In this document: in pieces, positions 17,735 to 27,081 of the stretch
Layout of the letters: each line of letters opens with the position of its first letter
Numbering within the stretch: the first letter of the stretch is position 1
NCBI RefSeq assembly: GCF_000142905.1
Contig: NW_013657674.1
Location: forward strand, 581,851 to 631,277
Direction of reading: 5' to 3'
Source of the DNA: Thecamonas trahens ATCC 50062
Lineage: Eukaryota > Apusozoa > Apusomonadida > Apusomonadidae
DNA: 49,427 nucleotides
Made by a program: the position numbers and the translations under genes
Notes under the pieces: generated by a model
Databases searched by the model: none
What the model saw: only the letters and a program-made list of their open reading frames with translations
What the model was told of the DNA's origin: nothing

Positions 17735-19204
17735 TCATGCGTTGTCGGACGCTGCGCACGCCGCCGTCTCGTTGTTGGCCGACAGCGGCGACGAGGGTGA
17801 CGACGAGGGCGACGACGAGGACGACGAGTCGGACGACGACGATGACGACGACGATGACGATGATGCAGTCGACGTGTCGGATGACGACGTGTCGGACGAC
17901 GACGAGTCGGACGACGAAGAGCCCGATCCGGAGCCCGATCCGGAGCCCGAGTCCGAGCCCGAGTCCGAGTCAGCTGACGACGACGACGACGACGATGACG
18001 ACGACGATGCCATGGCGTTTTGGATGCTGGCGAGGACGTCGCTTTCAAGGTGCGAGGCAAGTGGCTTTGCCCGCTTGGGCGACGGGGTGAGGCCGCGCGT
18101 GTCGTTGGATTCCGCGCTGCGCCCGCGCTTGCGCTTGCGAGCGCGGTCGTTGCCCGGCGTTGCGGGCTCTGGTGCGGCAGCTGAAGTGTCAGCGGCCGGA
18201 GAAGCCGTCGTCGTCGCCGCCGCTGCCGCGGAAGCAAGTGCGGTGGTGACGGTCTTCTTGAGCTTGCGCCGAGTGCGACGGCTTCGCTTGGTCATGCTGG
18301 CCTGGGTAGCGGTGATAAATGCAGTCATTAGCTCCATAAACTGCTTGCGCTGCGCAGCTTCTTCAGCGATCATTCGGTTGACAGAGTCTTGGGTCCCGAG
18401 GATGCGCTCGACGACTCTCTCATGGCTGGCCTGGATCTCACGAAGAAGCTCCAAGTGGTTGTGAGCGGGCGACCGCCCGGGCTCGCGCGAGTCCATGCTG
18501 CGCGCGATGGACCAATCTTCGTCACCAGACTGCGAATGCAACAACGGCGAGGGCGCCGCAGAGGAGGCTGCTGCGCGCGGTGGGGTGTCAGGTACAAGGG
18601 CGGGTGGCGGGAGCGGGGCGAGGAGCTGAGGCGACTGAGTCGATTGGGTGTTGATTGGCGCCGGTGACGACGGCTTGGAGCGTGGCGGCGGGGTGCTGGG
18701 AGCCTCCCGCGCCGCGGCTGCGTCGTCAGCGACAGCAGCGGCGGCAGCGGCATCAGCGGCACGACAGGCGGCATCAAAGGTGGCGACTGAAGCGTGGTGG
18801 CTCAGCAGCGTCTCGATCTCGACCTCGCCGCCGGACAAGACCATGTGCATATGGCGAAAGTATGGTAGCGCAGGCTGGACCTCCTTTGCCGTGCCAGCCA
18901 GACGGGCCTTCTCGAACAGGTAAGACTTGCGCATGTGGAGGAACTTAACCTGGACTTCATCGGGCTCGACCCGTGCCGATCCGGAGAGACATGCGTTGAG
19001 AATGTCAGCGATAGTGCTCCATCCGCGGGCGTCATCGTCGTCGGGCCGGACGTGGGCGAATGCGGCCAGCATGACCGCCATCCTGCCGAGCGTCCAGTGG
19101 GTCTTGCTCTTTGCACGGCTCTGGACGTGAGCGACCATAACGATGCCAACCTGTGAGTCACCATCTCCTCTCATCCCCTCTCCCTCATCAGCCCTCGATA
19201 ACAT
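17735..19204 (-). CDS. Myb/SANT-like DNA-binding protein with acidic Ser-rich tail
   Basis: 489 aa from ATG 19204; in-frame ATGs at codon 11 and a little later are also possible starts. Residues about 36-125 form a trihelix/Myb-SANT-like module (HWTLGRMAVMLAAF, GWSTIADILNACL, VEPDEVQVKFLHMRKSYLFEK, LPYFRHMHMVLSG), with the tryptophan spacing of Myb_DNA-bind-type domains. A Pro/Ser linker follows, then a predicted helix (LELLREIQASHERVVERILG...FMELMTAFITATQ) like the C-terminal dimer helix of such proteins, basic nuclear-localisation-like clusters (KRSRRTRRKLKK, RARKRKRGR) and a long Ser/Asp-rich tail from a GAC/TCG repeat (about 17790-18020). Probable nuclear regulator or transposase-derived factor; targets unknown. 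The 3' end is 40 nt from the channel gene. Confidence 0.75.
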   Translation of the reverse strand: MLSRADEGEGMRGDGDSQVGIVMVAHVQSRAKSKTHWTLGRMAVMLAAFAHVRPDDDDARGWSTIADILNACLSGSARVEPDEVQVKFLHMRKSYLFEKARLAGTAKEVQPALPYFRHMHMVLSGGEVEIETLLSHHASVATFDAACRAADAAAAAAVADDAAAAREAPSTPPPRSKPSSPAPINTQSTQSPQLLAPLPPPALVPDTPPRAAASSAAPSPLLHSQSGDEDWSIARSMDSREPGRSPAHNHLELLREIQASHERVVERILGTQDSVNRMIAEEAAQRKQFMELMTAFITATQASMTKRSRRTRRKLKKTVTTALASAAAAATTTASPAADTSAAAPEPATPGNDRARKRKRGRSAESNDTRGLTPSPKRAKPLASHLESDVLASIQNAMASSSSSSSSSSSADSDSGSDSGSGSGSGSGSSSSDSSSSDTSSSDTSTASSSSSSSSSSSDSSSSSSPSSSPSSPLSANNETAACAASDNA

Positions 19205-19613
19205 ACAGTGCGTGCGAGGGGATTCCGCCGCGCTCCACCCGGTCCACCCGCTGGCGTCCGTGGCGCCGAGTACGGTAGCCGCGTCCGACTCAGGGAGCTC
19301 CGCCGCATACCTCGGGCGTGTAGTGTGACTAAGAACGAGGCCGAGTGGTGGTTGTCCGCTATACTGTGCTGTGCTGGAAATGCTGCCAGTGCCACGCCGA
19401 GTGCTCCCTCACTGTCTGGCCGGCCGGACGAGAGCGGTGTGGCCGTCGTCGCCTCGGACTGGCTGGCCGATTGCTAGGCAATGGCAGTGATGAACAGCAT
19501 GGAGCGTCACTCGCCCCTCTCGCATTCCACTTTCCACCCCCCCCCCCCCCCCCCCCCCCCCCCTTTCCGCTCTCTACCACTATGTAAGGTGCTGCAGAAA
19601 TGTGCGGCATCGC
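19205..19613. other. Intergenic region upstream of the Myb-like gene
   Basis: About 410 nt. It contains a long C homopolymer at about 19540-19563. Short ORFs on both strands have no recognisable domain. The aminotransferase gene ends here and the Myb-like gene's promoter should lie here. Confidence 0.5.
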
Positions 19614-20897
19614 TCACTCTTGCGCCACGCCACCGGCGGCGGGCGGCATCAGCGCGCCGCCGTTCGGATCGTTGTCGAGGAGAAAGGCCTCGAGCTGTGC
19701 GAGGACAGCCGGAAAGTCTGCGCGGCCGTAGCCGAGCCGAAAGTGGCGGTTGTCGTAGTTAAAGGTCGAACCGGGAAGGAGGAGCACACCCTTGGCGTCG
19801 ACAAGGGCGGCGGCAAAGGCGTCGGCGGTGAGCTCACCTGGAGCCACGTTGAGGCGCGGGAAACAGATCGGCGCCGCCGTGGGGCGCGACCAGACAAACA
19901 GGTGGGCGTACGTGGTCATAAACGCAGTGAGGAGCTCCATGTTGGTGGCGATGAGCGCGTTGTTGCGAGCTAGAAGCTGCGAGCTAGCCCTGAGCGCGGC
20001 GACCGAGAGCAGCTGTGACGGGCCGGAGCAGCAGATCGAAGTGTAGTCCTTGTACGATAGCAGCGCGTCGTAGAGCGCAGCCGAGCGCGTCGCGAGCCAG
20101 CCGATGCGAAGGCCGGCGAGGCCGTACGACTTGGACATGACGCCGAGGCTCATTGTGTGCGAGTCTGAGAGCGTGACTGCGGCCGGCAGCGTGAGCGTGC
20201 CCTCGCGCTCCAGCCCCCGGTAGACCTCGTCACAAAGGAGGAGCGCATCGGCGTCCTCAACAGCAGCCACTACCCTTTGCAGCTCATCCGGCGTCAGGAG
20301 CGCGCCGGTCGGGTTGGCAGGCGCCATCAGGACCACCATCTTGGGCACCGGCTCGACTGCGAGCGCGGCGACGAGCTCATCGACATCCAGCGCCCAGTCG
20401 TCCTCGGGCTTGGCCACCCAAGGGCGAACGTCGACGCCCATGTCAGTCGCAATGTCTGAGAGCGAGGTGTAGCACGGAGTGGCGCAGATCATAGCATCGC
20501 CCGGCGCGAGCACAACGCGCATGGCCACATAGATGCCCTCCTCAGCACCGGCAAAGACAAGCACGTTTTCAGGCGAAATCTTGCTCTCGTACACATGCTC
20601 GGCAATGGCCGCACGGAGTTCCGGCTCGCCAGGCGACTCGGTGTAACCGAGCGAGAGATTCATGAGCTCTTTCGGATCCATGCCCGCCAGCTCCATCACC
20701 TCGCCCACCGTTCGCGTCTCGCAGTCAGAGCAGCAGAGCAGATGCGGCGCCGTAAACTCGTACTTTGCAAAGTACCGCTCCACACCAAAGGCCCGCAAAG
20801 GACATGCAAGTGCCATATCACTTCTTGCACCTGACATGCTCCCCTGTCGTGTCCAGAGAGTTGGGTGCCTGAGGTCTGCGGTCTCTGCCTCGGTCAC
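19614..20897 (-). CDS. PLP-dependent aminotransferase, class I/II
   Basis: 427 aa from ATG 20897; in-frame Met21 or Met28 could be the true start, since homology-like sequence begins near RAFGVERYF. Predicted to use pyridoxal phosphate to transfer an amino group. Seen: fold-type I landmarks in order: NLSLGYTESPGEPELR, AGAEEGIYVAM (cofactor phosphate site), Tyr in TPCYTSL, Asn195 in APANPTG, Asp223 and Tyr226 in CDEVYRGL, Schiff-base Lys256 in MSKSYGLAGLRIGW, and a C-terminal carboxylate-binding Arg in FRLGYGR. All key residues are present. Substrate is not determinable; the sequence resembles the small branch that includes capreomycidine-synthase-like aminotransferases more than AspAT. Divergent from the ADPRM gene. 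Confidence 0.92.
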   Translation of the reverse strand: MTEAETADLRHPTLWTRQGSMSGARSDMALACPLRAFGVERYFAKYEFTAPHLLCCSDCETRTVGEVMELAGMDPKELMNLSLGYTESPGEPELRAAIAEHVYESKISPENVLVFAGAEEGIYVAMRVVLAPGDAMICATPCYTSLSDIATDMGVDVRPWVAKPEDDWALDVDELVAALAVEPVPKMVVLMAPANPTGALLTPDELQRVVAAVEDADALLLCDEVYRGLEREGTLTLPAAVTLSDSHTMSLGVMSKSYGLAGLRIGWLATRSAALYDALLSYKDYTSICCSGPSQLLSVAALRASSQLLARNNALIATNMELLTAFMTTYAHLFVWSRPTAAPICFPRLNVAPGELTADAFAAALVDAKGVLLLPGSTFNYDNRHFRLGYGRADFPAVLAQLEAFLLDNDPNGGALMPPAAGGVAQE

Positions 20898-21384
20898 CAG
20901 TGGCGACGTTCAGCGAGGTCCGCGGGCGCGAGCAGACTAGCTATCGGCTTTGCCTTGACCAGTCCGATCGAAGGCGGGAGCCTGATGGAATCCAAGTAGA
21001 GAGAGGGCAACGGGTGTGCTAGTTATGCGCGGTGTGTGCGATCAGCGCATTCTACCTGCGTCGATGAGAGTTGACGCAGGCTACATTCGAGATGGCTGGC
21101 GGTGCGTGCGTGAGTGTCCGTGAGTAGGCCGCCCAAGCCGCGATCCACGCCCGATCTGCCCGCCCATCACTCCCTTCCCTCCTCATGTTAATCTGAACCA
21201 CGTCAGTTGATCCTCTCTACCATCGTATCGCATGGAACCGCACCGCGCCCGCCCCGACACCGCCTCGTTTGCTCACTGGCTGCTCGCGATGACGGCAGCA
21301 GCTGTGCGTTCGATACGAGTACGTCTCTCGACAACAGCCGAGAGAGGCGACTCTGGTACTACGTTGCGGTTAGGGTGGACGGTA
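20898..21384. promoter_or_regulatory. Divergent promoter region with hairpin
   Basis: About 490 nt between the aminotransferase and ADPRM-like starts. It contains a perfect 8-bp inverted repeat, CCTGCGTC at 21055-21062 and GACGCAGG at 21073-21080 with a 10-nt loop, roughly midway. From 21232 the ADPRM frame is open but does not look protein-like until 21385. Confidence 0.4.
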
Positions 21385-22485
21385 ATGGCTGAGAGCGGAA
21401 GGCTGCGGGGTGTGCTGGGCTTGGTGGCCGACACTCAGTACGCGGACGCTGACGACGGCTGGTCGTACGACAAGAGCGAGAAGCGGTACTTTCGGGCATC
21501 GGTGGATGGGACGCGGATGCTGGCGAGTGCATGGGCGGCGCTGCCGGTGTTGGTTGGCGATGACGAACCAGAGACGCCCGAGGCGGCGCTAGCCCCGTTC
21601 GCCGTCAGCGGCCGGAGCGGCGACGGGCACGCTACGGAGGCCGACGACGTCGTCTTTGCGCCGCAGATGGTTGTTCACTTGGGTGATGTGGTCGACGGGC
21701 GCCACGGGACGTCGCACCTTGTTGACGCCGTTCATGTCATCACCTCGGAGCTCCGCAAGGCTGGCGCGCCGGTTGTTTGCCTTGCCGGCAACCACGAGTT
21801 TTATCACGCCCGGGCCGAGGGCGACGCGGCGCGGGAGGTGCTCGCCGGTGCGCTGGGATGGGGCGACGCGACGCTGCGCGGGAGCTGGTCGCTACTGCCT
21901 GGCCAGTTACGGGTCATTTGCATCGACACGTACGAGATCTCGGTCATGGGTGCGCTCGGCGGACTCGAGTCCGAGGCTGCCGCCCAAGCGGCTGCGCTCC
22001 TTGCGGCGAACAACCCCAACGAGATCAAGAACTCGCCCGAGGGCCTGGTTGGCAACGACGCGCGATGGGTGGCGTTTGGCGGTGGAACAAGCGAAGCGCA
22101 GGTCCAGTGGCTCGAAGCCGAGCTCGCTGCCGCGGCTACGGCCGGCGAGCGCGCGGTAGTCTGCTCGCATGTCCCACTCCATCCGCGCGGCGCGGAGCGG
22201 CCGACCAACGTCGTGTGGAACTACGAGGCGTTTGAGTCGGTGTTGACGACGTACGCCACCGCCGGCGTGCTTGTTGCATGCTTTGCCGGGCACGACCACA
22301 CCGGGGTCTTTGCTCTCGCAGAGAGCGACGACGACCCGCTGCCGCACTTTGTCACCCTCCCAGCGATTCTCACGTCGCCACCGGGTACGACCGCCGGCGC
22401 ACTGGCGCACATCTACGACGACCGAATCGAATTGGTCGGCTTTGGCAACTGTCCAAGCGCGCGGCTGCCGTTCCGGAAGCGCTAA
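21385..22485 (+). CDS. ADPRM: Mn-dependent ADP-ribose/CDP-alcohol diphosphatase-like metallophosphatase
   Basis: 366 aa from ATG 21385; the frame is open from 21232, giving a possible 50-residue extension, but the family normally begins right at the first metal motif, as MAESGRLRGVLGLVADTQYAD does here. Predicted to hydrolyse ADP-ribose, CDP-choline or related diphosphates. Seen: the five metallophosphoesterase motifs: D in GLVADTQYAD, GDVVDG, GNHEFYH, SHVPLHP and AGHDHTG. ADPRM-specific sequence includes the KRYFRAS stretch after motif I, CIDTYEISVMG, NPNEIKNSPEGL, WVAFGGGTSEAQVQWL and WNYEAFESVL. Length matches vertebrate ADPRM. The stop codon is only 5 nt from that of the JmjC gene. Confidence 0.93.
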   Translation: MAESGRLRGVLGLVADTQYADADDGWSYDKSEKRYFRASVDGTRMLASAWAALPVLVGDDEPETPEAALAPFAVSGRSGDGHATEADDVVFAPQMVVHLGDVVDGRHGTSHLVDAVHVITSELRKAGAPVVCLAGNHEFYHARAEGDAAREVLAGALGWGDATLRGSWSLLPGQLRVICIDTYEISVMGALGGLESEAAAQAAALLAANNPNEIKNSPEGLVGNDARWVAFGGGTSEAQVQWLEAELAAAATAGERAVVCSHVPLHPRGAERPTNVVWNYEAFESVLTTYATAGVLVACFAGHDHTGVFALAESDDDPLPHFVTLPAILTSPPGTTAGALAHIYDDRIELVGFGNCPSARLPFRKR

Positions 22486-22490
22486 ATCGC

Positions 22491-23969
22491 CTAGCGCTTG
22501 CCGCGCTTGCCCTTCTTGGCCTTTTTGGCCGGTGGCGGGTCGTCGGCGTGCGCGTCCGCAAACATCGACGGCCAGTACTCGGTGGCGTACGGCGCGTCGG
22601 CGCGGGCGCCCATCGACGGCGGGTGGAACCAGTAGTTGACCGCCATGTGGATGGCACGCGGCTTGTCCGAGAACGACGTCACCTCGTGGAACCAACCGGC
22701 CGGCAGATACAGGACGTCACCGGCGCTGAGCTCGGCTACCGCGTGCGGCAGACTCGCATCAAAGAGCGGCGCGTCAGCCACCAGTGGCCAGGGCTTTGGC
22801 CCGTGTCGGGCGTGGACTGCGGGCGTCGGGATGCGTGAAAAGTGATCGGGCTCGGGCTCGGGCTCAGCGGCGGTCTTTGCAACGGCGGCGGCCGGCGGCG
22901 CCGCGGCAACGGAAGCCTGCTGGCTCGAAGCCGTCCCTGGTCCGCCGCTGTCATCATCGGCCCACTCGTCGGCCCACTCGTCGGGCCACTCGCCGTCAAA
23001 GACCGGAAAGTCATCGTCTCCGTCGTCATCGCCAGCGGCGGCGCTCTTCCGCTTCCGCTTCCGGCCGCCGGCGGCCATGTCGAGCATGCGCTCAAGAGCA
23101 GCGTCAATGTCGTCGTCGTCCTTGGCGGTGGCAAGCGCAGACTTTGTCCGCCACGCCTCGACGTCTGCGAGCGGGGCGCCGTTTTCGTCGACAGGCCCAG
23201 CGCCGACGTAGTTGATGCGGCCGTTGGGCGCAACACCCGCCAGCTCTCCGTATGTCGCCAATGCGCCTGCGGCCGAGGGATCAAAGAGAGTGAACCGCTT
23301 GCGACCAGCGGCGAGAACGTAGATGTTGTCGTGAAAGTCGTGATGGAGGCCGGACGACGAGCCTGAGGCCGACGAGCCGAGCCACAGATGCATCGACTGC
23401 GGGACAAGGCTGCCAGCCAGCGCAGGACGGATCGGAACGAGGCCCGAGTCGACCAGTGCAGGGAGTGGGGCCGAGATGTGAACCCGGCCCGGAGGCGGCG
23501 GGCCAGCAGACCGCCACCCGCTGTCCTCGGGCTGGGTCGAGATGTAGAGTGCGGCACCGGCGGCAAGCTCGTCGAGCACCTCGTTGAGCGGCCGGAGGAC
23601 ACGCTTGCCGCGGCCAAACTCACGGCCGTCCTCGGGCGCGTCGTCACCGGCGGCAGCGACCTCGACATGAACCGCAGCGTCACCGGCGGCGTCGGCGAGG
23701 AGCTCGGGCGTGAGCTGGGTGAGCAGAGCGCCAAGGTCCGAGTCGGCCGGGAGGCCGCGGATGATGGCGGGCTTGCGGACCGCGATGTGGGCATGGTACA
23801 GCGAATGCGCCGTCGTAGTCGCACCCGAAAGCACAGGCACCATCCAGGGCTTGCCGGACGGAGCCGGCTGCGGGAGGCGGAAGCCGGCGTACGCGTCGCG
23901 GGCCGCCATAACTTTGCCACGAGTTGAGTCGAGTGAAGCAATCGATTGTCGTTTGTCATCCATTATCAC
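22491..23969 (-). CDS. JmjC-domain 2-oxoglutarate/Fe(II) oxygenase
   Basis: 492 aa from ATG 23969; Met3 or Met21 are alternative starts. Predicted Fe(II)- and 2-oxoglutarate-dependent hydroxylase or demethylase. Seen: a cupin-8/JmjC N-terminal part (VRKPAIIRGL), iron ligands His209 and Asp211 in GLHHDFHDNIYVL, 2-oxoglutarate-contacting Lys in GRKRFTLFDP, and distal iron ligand His428 in LPAGWFHEV. Between the two halves lies a roughly 100-residue insert (about 275-385) with a basic KRKRK cluster and acidic and Trp-Ala-Asp-Glu repeats, which is not part of the fold. The C terminus is Lys-rich (KKAKKGKRGKR), consistent with nuclear or nucleolar localisation. It resembles the JMJD7-like/plant HDFHDN group rather than histone KDM4/5 types. 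Substrate unknown. Confidence 0.9.
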   Translation of the reverse strand: MIMDDKRQSIASLDSTRGKVMAARDAYAGFRLPQPAPSGKPWMVPVLSGATTTAHSLYHAHIAVRKPAIIRGLPADSDLGALLTQLTPELLADAAGDAAVHVEVAAAGDDAPEDGREFGRGKRVLRPLNEVLDELAAGAALYISTQPEDSGWRSAGPPPPGRVHISAPLPALVDSGLVPIRPALAGSLVPQSMHLWLGSSASGSSSGLHHDFHDNIYVLAAGRKRFTLFDPSAAGALATYGELAGVAPNGRINYVGAGPVDENGAPLADVEAWRTKSALATAKDDDDIDAALERMLDMAAGGRKRKRKSAAAGDDDGDDDFPVFDGEWPDEWADEWADDDSGGPGTASSQQASVAAAPPAAAVAKTAAEPEPEPDHFSRIPTPAVHARHGPKPWPLVADAPLFDASLPHAVAELSAGDVLYLPAGWFHEVTSFSDKPRAIHMAVNYWFHPPSMGARADAPYATEYWPSMFADAHADDPPPAKKAKKGKRGKR

Positions 23970-24104
23970 GTCATGTCACGAGTAGGTCACGAGCAGGCTC
24001 GCGGTGTGATCGGACTTATCGACTTTTCCTGCCTTCTAGCGGACGAGGCACACGTGATGTCGTCATGTCCACGTTCTGATGTGTGGTGATGGAGGGGGGG
24101 GGGG
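23970..24104. other. Sequence up to the assembly gap
   Basis: Leader/promoter side of the JmjC gene, ending in a G homopolymer that runs into the gap. No gene seen. Confidence 0.5.
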
Positions 24105-24204
24105 NNNNNNNNNNNNNNNNNNNNNNNNNNNNNNNNNNNNNNNNNNNNNNNNNNNNNNNNNNNNNNNNNNNNNNNNNNNNNNNNNNNNNNNNNNNNNNNN
24201 NNNN
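24105..24204. other. Assembly gap (100 N)
   Basis: Exactly 100 N, a conventional scaffold gap of unknown true size. It is flanked on the left by a G homopolymer and on the right by sequence with further long G and C runs, which probably caused the break. Confidence 0.99.
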
Positions 24205-24869
24205 AGAACACACATATGTTGTGTTGGGCCTTTTTAAGATAAATGGCACCAAAGTCTCAAACGCAGACGCCCGGGCGGATAAGGTATTCTCTTTTTTCCC
24301 CCCCTTACGGCGGCGAAGACAACCGGGCTCTCCAACACACCCTCTTCATTTCTTCCGGAAACCGGGGGGGGGGGGGGGGGGGGGGGAGGGGAGCCAATTC
24401 GACTTGGGTCGCACTCGGTCAGGGTCACGTTGTCGAGTCGTGGTGCGCCGGAACGGAAATTTTGGGCGGCCGCCCCATGTCCTCTCGTCCGCCAGCCATG
24501 TCCCTATTTCGACGAACGGACGATACACTTCCCCAAGTTTTTTGGCCGCCCCCCCACCCGGTCACCCCCACCCCCCTCCACCCACCCCCTTCCACCCCAC
24601 CACCCCCTCACCACCCCCACCACCTTCCCAACGGTAGTGGGCACCCCCTCGCATTTTTTGTAAGTCGATACGCTCTTTATTGCGCGTTCGACGGCAAGCG
24701 GGAGGTTGCGGGCCACAGAAGCCGTAATCCGGAAAATCGTTCCAAACCGCGCGCGGGTCGCATTAGCTTGCTGACTGGCGGAGCGGGAAATTCCGGCGAA
24801 TAGGTGAACGCCACCAACTCTTTTTTTTCTCTACTAGCTTGCCTGCTGGCCGCGACTGCCATTCCTTCA
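24205..24869. other. Post-gap region and probable 5' UTR intron of the ELM2-SANT gene
   Basis: Contains a long G run (24364-24386) and C-rich sequence (24545-24650), with no supported gene. A good intron signature is present: GTAAGT at 24660-24665 and a pyrimidine tract TTTTTTTTCTCTACTAG ending at 24837, giving a 178-nt candidate intron upstream of the ATG at 24870. It would place a non-coding or unsequenced first exon near the gap. Confidence 0.4.
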
Positions 24870-26225
24870 ATGCGTATGGCTCCGGCTCACTCGCATGCGA
24901 CCAACCACCACCACGAGAGCGCGATGCTTTCGTGCGGGACCAAGAGCGTGGGCGGGAGCGGGTCGCGGTTTGTGCCGCGGCTCGCGCCGCTCCCGCTGAG
25001 CCCGACCAAGGCGGCCGACGCGCGCGCGCGTACGGCTCGCGACGATGAGGCGGCACGGGTCCTCTCCTCGCTGGACCTCTCGACACCGAGACATGTGTAC
25101 GGCCAGATTATGGTCGGCCCGACGTTCCAGGCTTCGGCGCTCCCTGCGGCGGCAAGCGCTGCGGAGGCGCCCACGGGCAACGACGAGTGCATGTGGCGGC
25201 CGTGCCCGGCCAAGATCTCAAACGCCGACGTGGACGCGTTTGTGGAAGCCGCGCGTGGGGCGTCTGTGCCCGAGGAGAGCGCACTGAAGGCGCTGATGGA
25301 GGCTGACTACGACGTCGACGCCGCGATGGAGGTTCTGCTTGCCGCAGACCATCCGCCGGCTCGGGCAGTGTGGTCGACGCGGGAAAAAGCCGTTTTTGAG
25401 CAACTGTATGCCAATCACGGGAAGGAGTTCCGCCTCATTGCCCCGCACTTGCCGAACAAGACGCTCGCCGACGTGGTCGAGTACTTTTATGCCGTCCGCC
25501 CGTGCGCTCACGATCCGTACGACTCGGACATGGAAGGCGCAGAGTCGGGCTCGTCGTCGGCGTCGGAGCTCGAGTCTGATGAGGAGAGCCAGGTCGACGA
25601 CGACGTTTTTGCCTACCTCCGCAACGAGCTGGCGACGCCGCAGGCCGCGCCCGCGGCGCTTGACGCGTCGCGGCTGTTTGTCGGCTCAACGCCGATGGCG
25701 TCGCGGCCTGCCACGCCGCACGGCCCGGTCTTTGCCTCAGACTCGCGCTGGTCGCTCGGCCTGCCCCCTTTGCTCCCCGGAGCGGCATCCGTCAGTAACT
25801 CGGGCCCGTCGACGCCGTCGCCCTCGGGCGCGTCGCGCAAGCGCAAGTTTGCAATCGACGACAACGACGTGACTGCCCAGGCCTCGGTCTCGCCCATCCC
25901 CGGGATCGGCGTTGCAACCGAAGCGGCGTCGACGCTCGCCTCCTTTGGCGCCCCGAGCTCGGGGCCAGTTATGTGGTCGCCGTCGCAGCCGCGGCCGCCG
26001 GTCCCGGCGCTCGACCTTGGCGAGTTTGACTTTGACACCGATTCGCTCCTCGGGCCAGACCTGCCGTCGCCAAAGCTGCTGGCTCGCCCGGCCAAGCGGC
26101 ACAAACCGCTTGCACCTGCGCCGCCGTCGCTCGCACCCGCACCGCCACCGCTCTTTGGCGATCTCTTCCCGGTCGCTTCGCAGCCGGCTGCCGAGCCGAC
26201 CGAAGAGACGTGCACCATTCAGTAG
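24870..26225 (+). CDS. ELM2-SANT domain protein (histone deacetylase co-repressor type)
   Basis: 451 aa from ATG 24870; an in-frame ATG at 24804 lies within the candidate intron, so I prefer the second. Seen: Ser/Gly-rich N terminus, an ELM2 domain starting at about residue 76 (VYGQIMVGPTFQA, WRPCPAKISNADVDAFVEAA, ALKALMEADYDVDAAMEVLL), then a SANT domain (about 166-211; WSTREKAVFEQLYANHGKEFRLIAPHLPNKTLADVVEYFYAVR in the genome). After that come an acidic stretch, Pro/Ser-rich low complexity and KRKF and KRHK basic clusters. The ELM2-SANT pair is the unit that binds and activates class I histone deacetylases in MTA, MIER, RERE and CoREST proteins. No BAH, GATA or zinc-finger domain is seen, so it is closest in layout to MIER. 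Nuclear co-repressor role is inferred from family. Confidence 0.88.
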   Translation: MRMAPAHSHATNHHHESAMLSCGTKSVGGSGSRFVPRLAPLPLSPTKAADARARTARDDEAARVLSSLDLSTPRHVYGQIMVGPTFQASALPAAASAAEAPTGNDECMWRPCPAKISNADVDAFVEAARGASVPEESALKALMEADYDVDAAMEVLLAADHPPARAVWSTREKAVFEQLYANHGKEFRLIAPHLPNKTLADVVEYFYAVRPCAHDPYDSDMEGAESGSSSASELESDEESQVDDDVFAYLRNELATPQAAPAALDASRLFVGSTPMASRPATPHGPVFASDSRWSLGLPPLLPGAASVSNSGPSTPSPSGASRKRKFAIDDNDVTAQASVSPIPGIGVATEAASTLASFGAPSSGPVMWSPSQPRPPVPALDLGEFDFDTDSLLGPDLPSPKLLARPAKRHKPLAPAPPSLAPAPPPLFGDLFPVASQPAAEPTEETCTIQ

Positions 26226-26322
26226 CGAGAATATTGACAATGTACACTTTGTTTGTGACCTGCACGCTCTTCCACTTTTGCTTTACTATTCCCCAACCCA
26301 GCGAGCACGCCCTCGCGGGCGT

Positions 26323-27081
26323 CTAGCCGCAGCAGCCCTTGGACTCCTTCTTGGGCGGCTCCTGTGAGAGGTAGACGACCGAGGGATCGAGTACTTGTTG
26401 CGGGGCCACGTTGACCTTGGCCTCGTTCTCGAGAATGTGGTGAACAAGGAAGCGGCCGGCGTCGGAAATGCCGCGCGCAGTCTTGGCCGAGGTCTCAAAC
26501 CAGCCGGCAAAGCCGTACTCGTCGCAGAACCGCTGCATCTCTTCAGGATCCAGGTTGACCTCGACCGAGTCCTTCAGATCGCACTTGTTGGCGAGGAGGA
26601 CGACCGGAATGGGCGAGCCGTCGGCAAGGTGGACTTTGTCGTCAATATCTTTCTTCCACGACTTGACCCGCTCAAAGGTGGCCGGCCGCGTGACGTCAAA
26701 GACCACAAAGCCGCCGACGGCCGCCTTGTAGTACACCCGCAGCATCTTGCCGTACCGCTCCTGCCCGGCAATGTCCCACAGCTGCAGCCTCACAACGGTG
26801 TTGGCATCCAGCTCAAGAACTTTGAGCGCAAAGTCGACTCCGATCGTAGCGCGGAAATCCTTGAACACATCCCGCACATACCGGTTGATGATTGCTGTCT
26901 TGCCCGTCCCCTCTTCTCCCACCAAGATGACCTTGAACAAGAACTCCAGCTGCGGCGCGTCCTCGTCCTACTCTTCCACCACACCACCACAATCCCACCA
27001 CGTTCCCCATCAGTCTCCCTCCCCCCCTCCCCCCCCCCCCCCCTCTCCTCCCCTCCCCCTCCCCCTCCTTACTATCCCCAT
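26323..27081 (-). CDS. Rab32/38-like small GTPase
   Basis: Exon 26323-26967 plus a proposed 9-nt first exon 27073-27081 (ATGGGGATA) before a 105-nt, G-rich intron starting GTAAGG and ending GTAG; about 217 aa. An unspliced start at 26940 would remove the first residues of the fold (DEDAPQLEFLFKVILVG). Seen: P-loop GEEGTGKT, switch I with RATIGVDFALKVL, switch II WDIAGQERYG (Ile instead of the usual Thr, a Rab32/38 hallmark), YYKAAVGGFVVFDVTR, NKCD, TSAK and a C-terminal double Cys. Predicted membrane-trafficking switch of lysosome-related or mitochondria-associated membranes. Odd: the protein ends CCG rather than in a standard CC or CxC, so prenylation mode is uncertain. GTPase identity is secure; the tiny exon is inferred. 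Confidence 0.88.

Noticed and set aside
19171-19477. Short ORFs on both strands upstream of the Myb-like gene
   Set aside because: Arg/Ala/Ser-rich shadow-like composition, no domain, no splice support.
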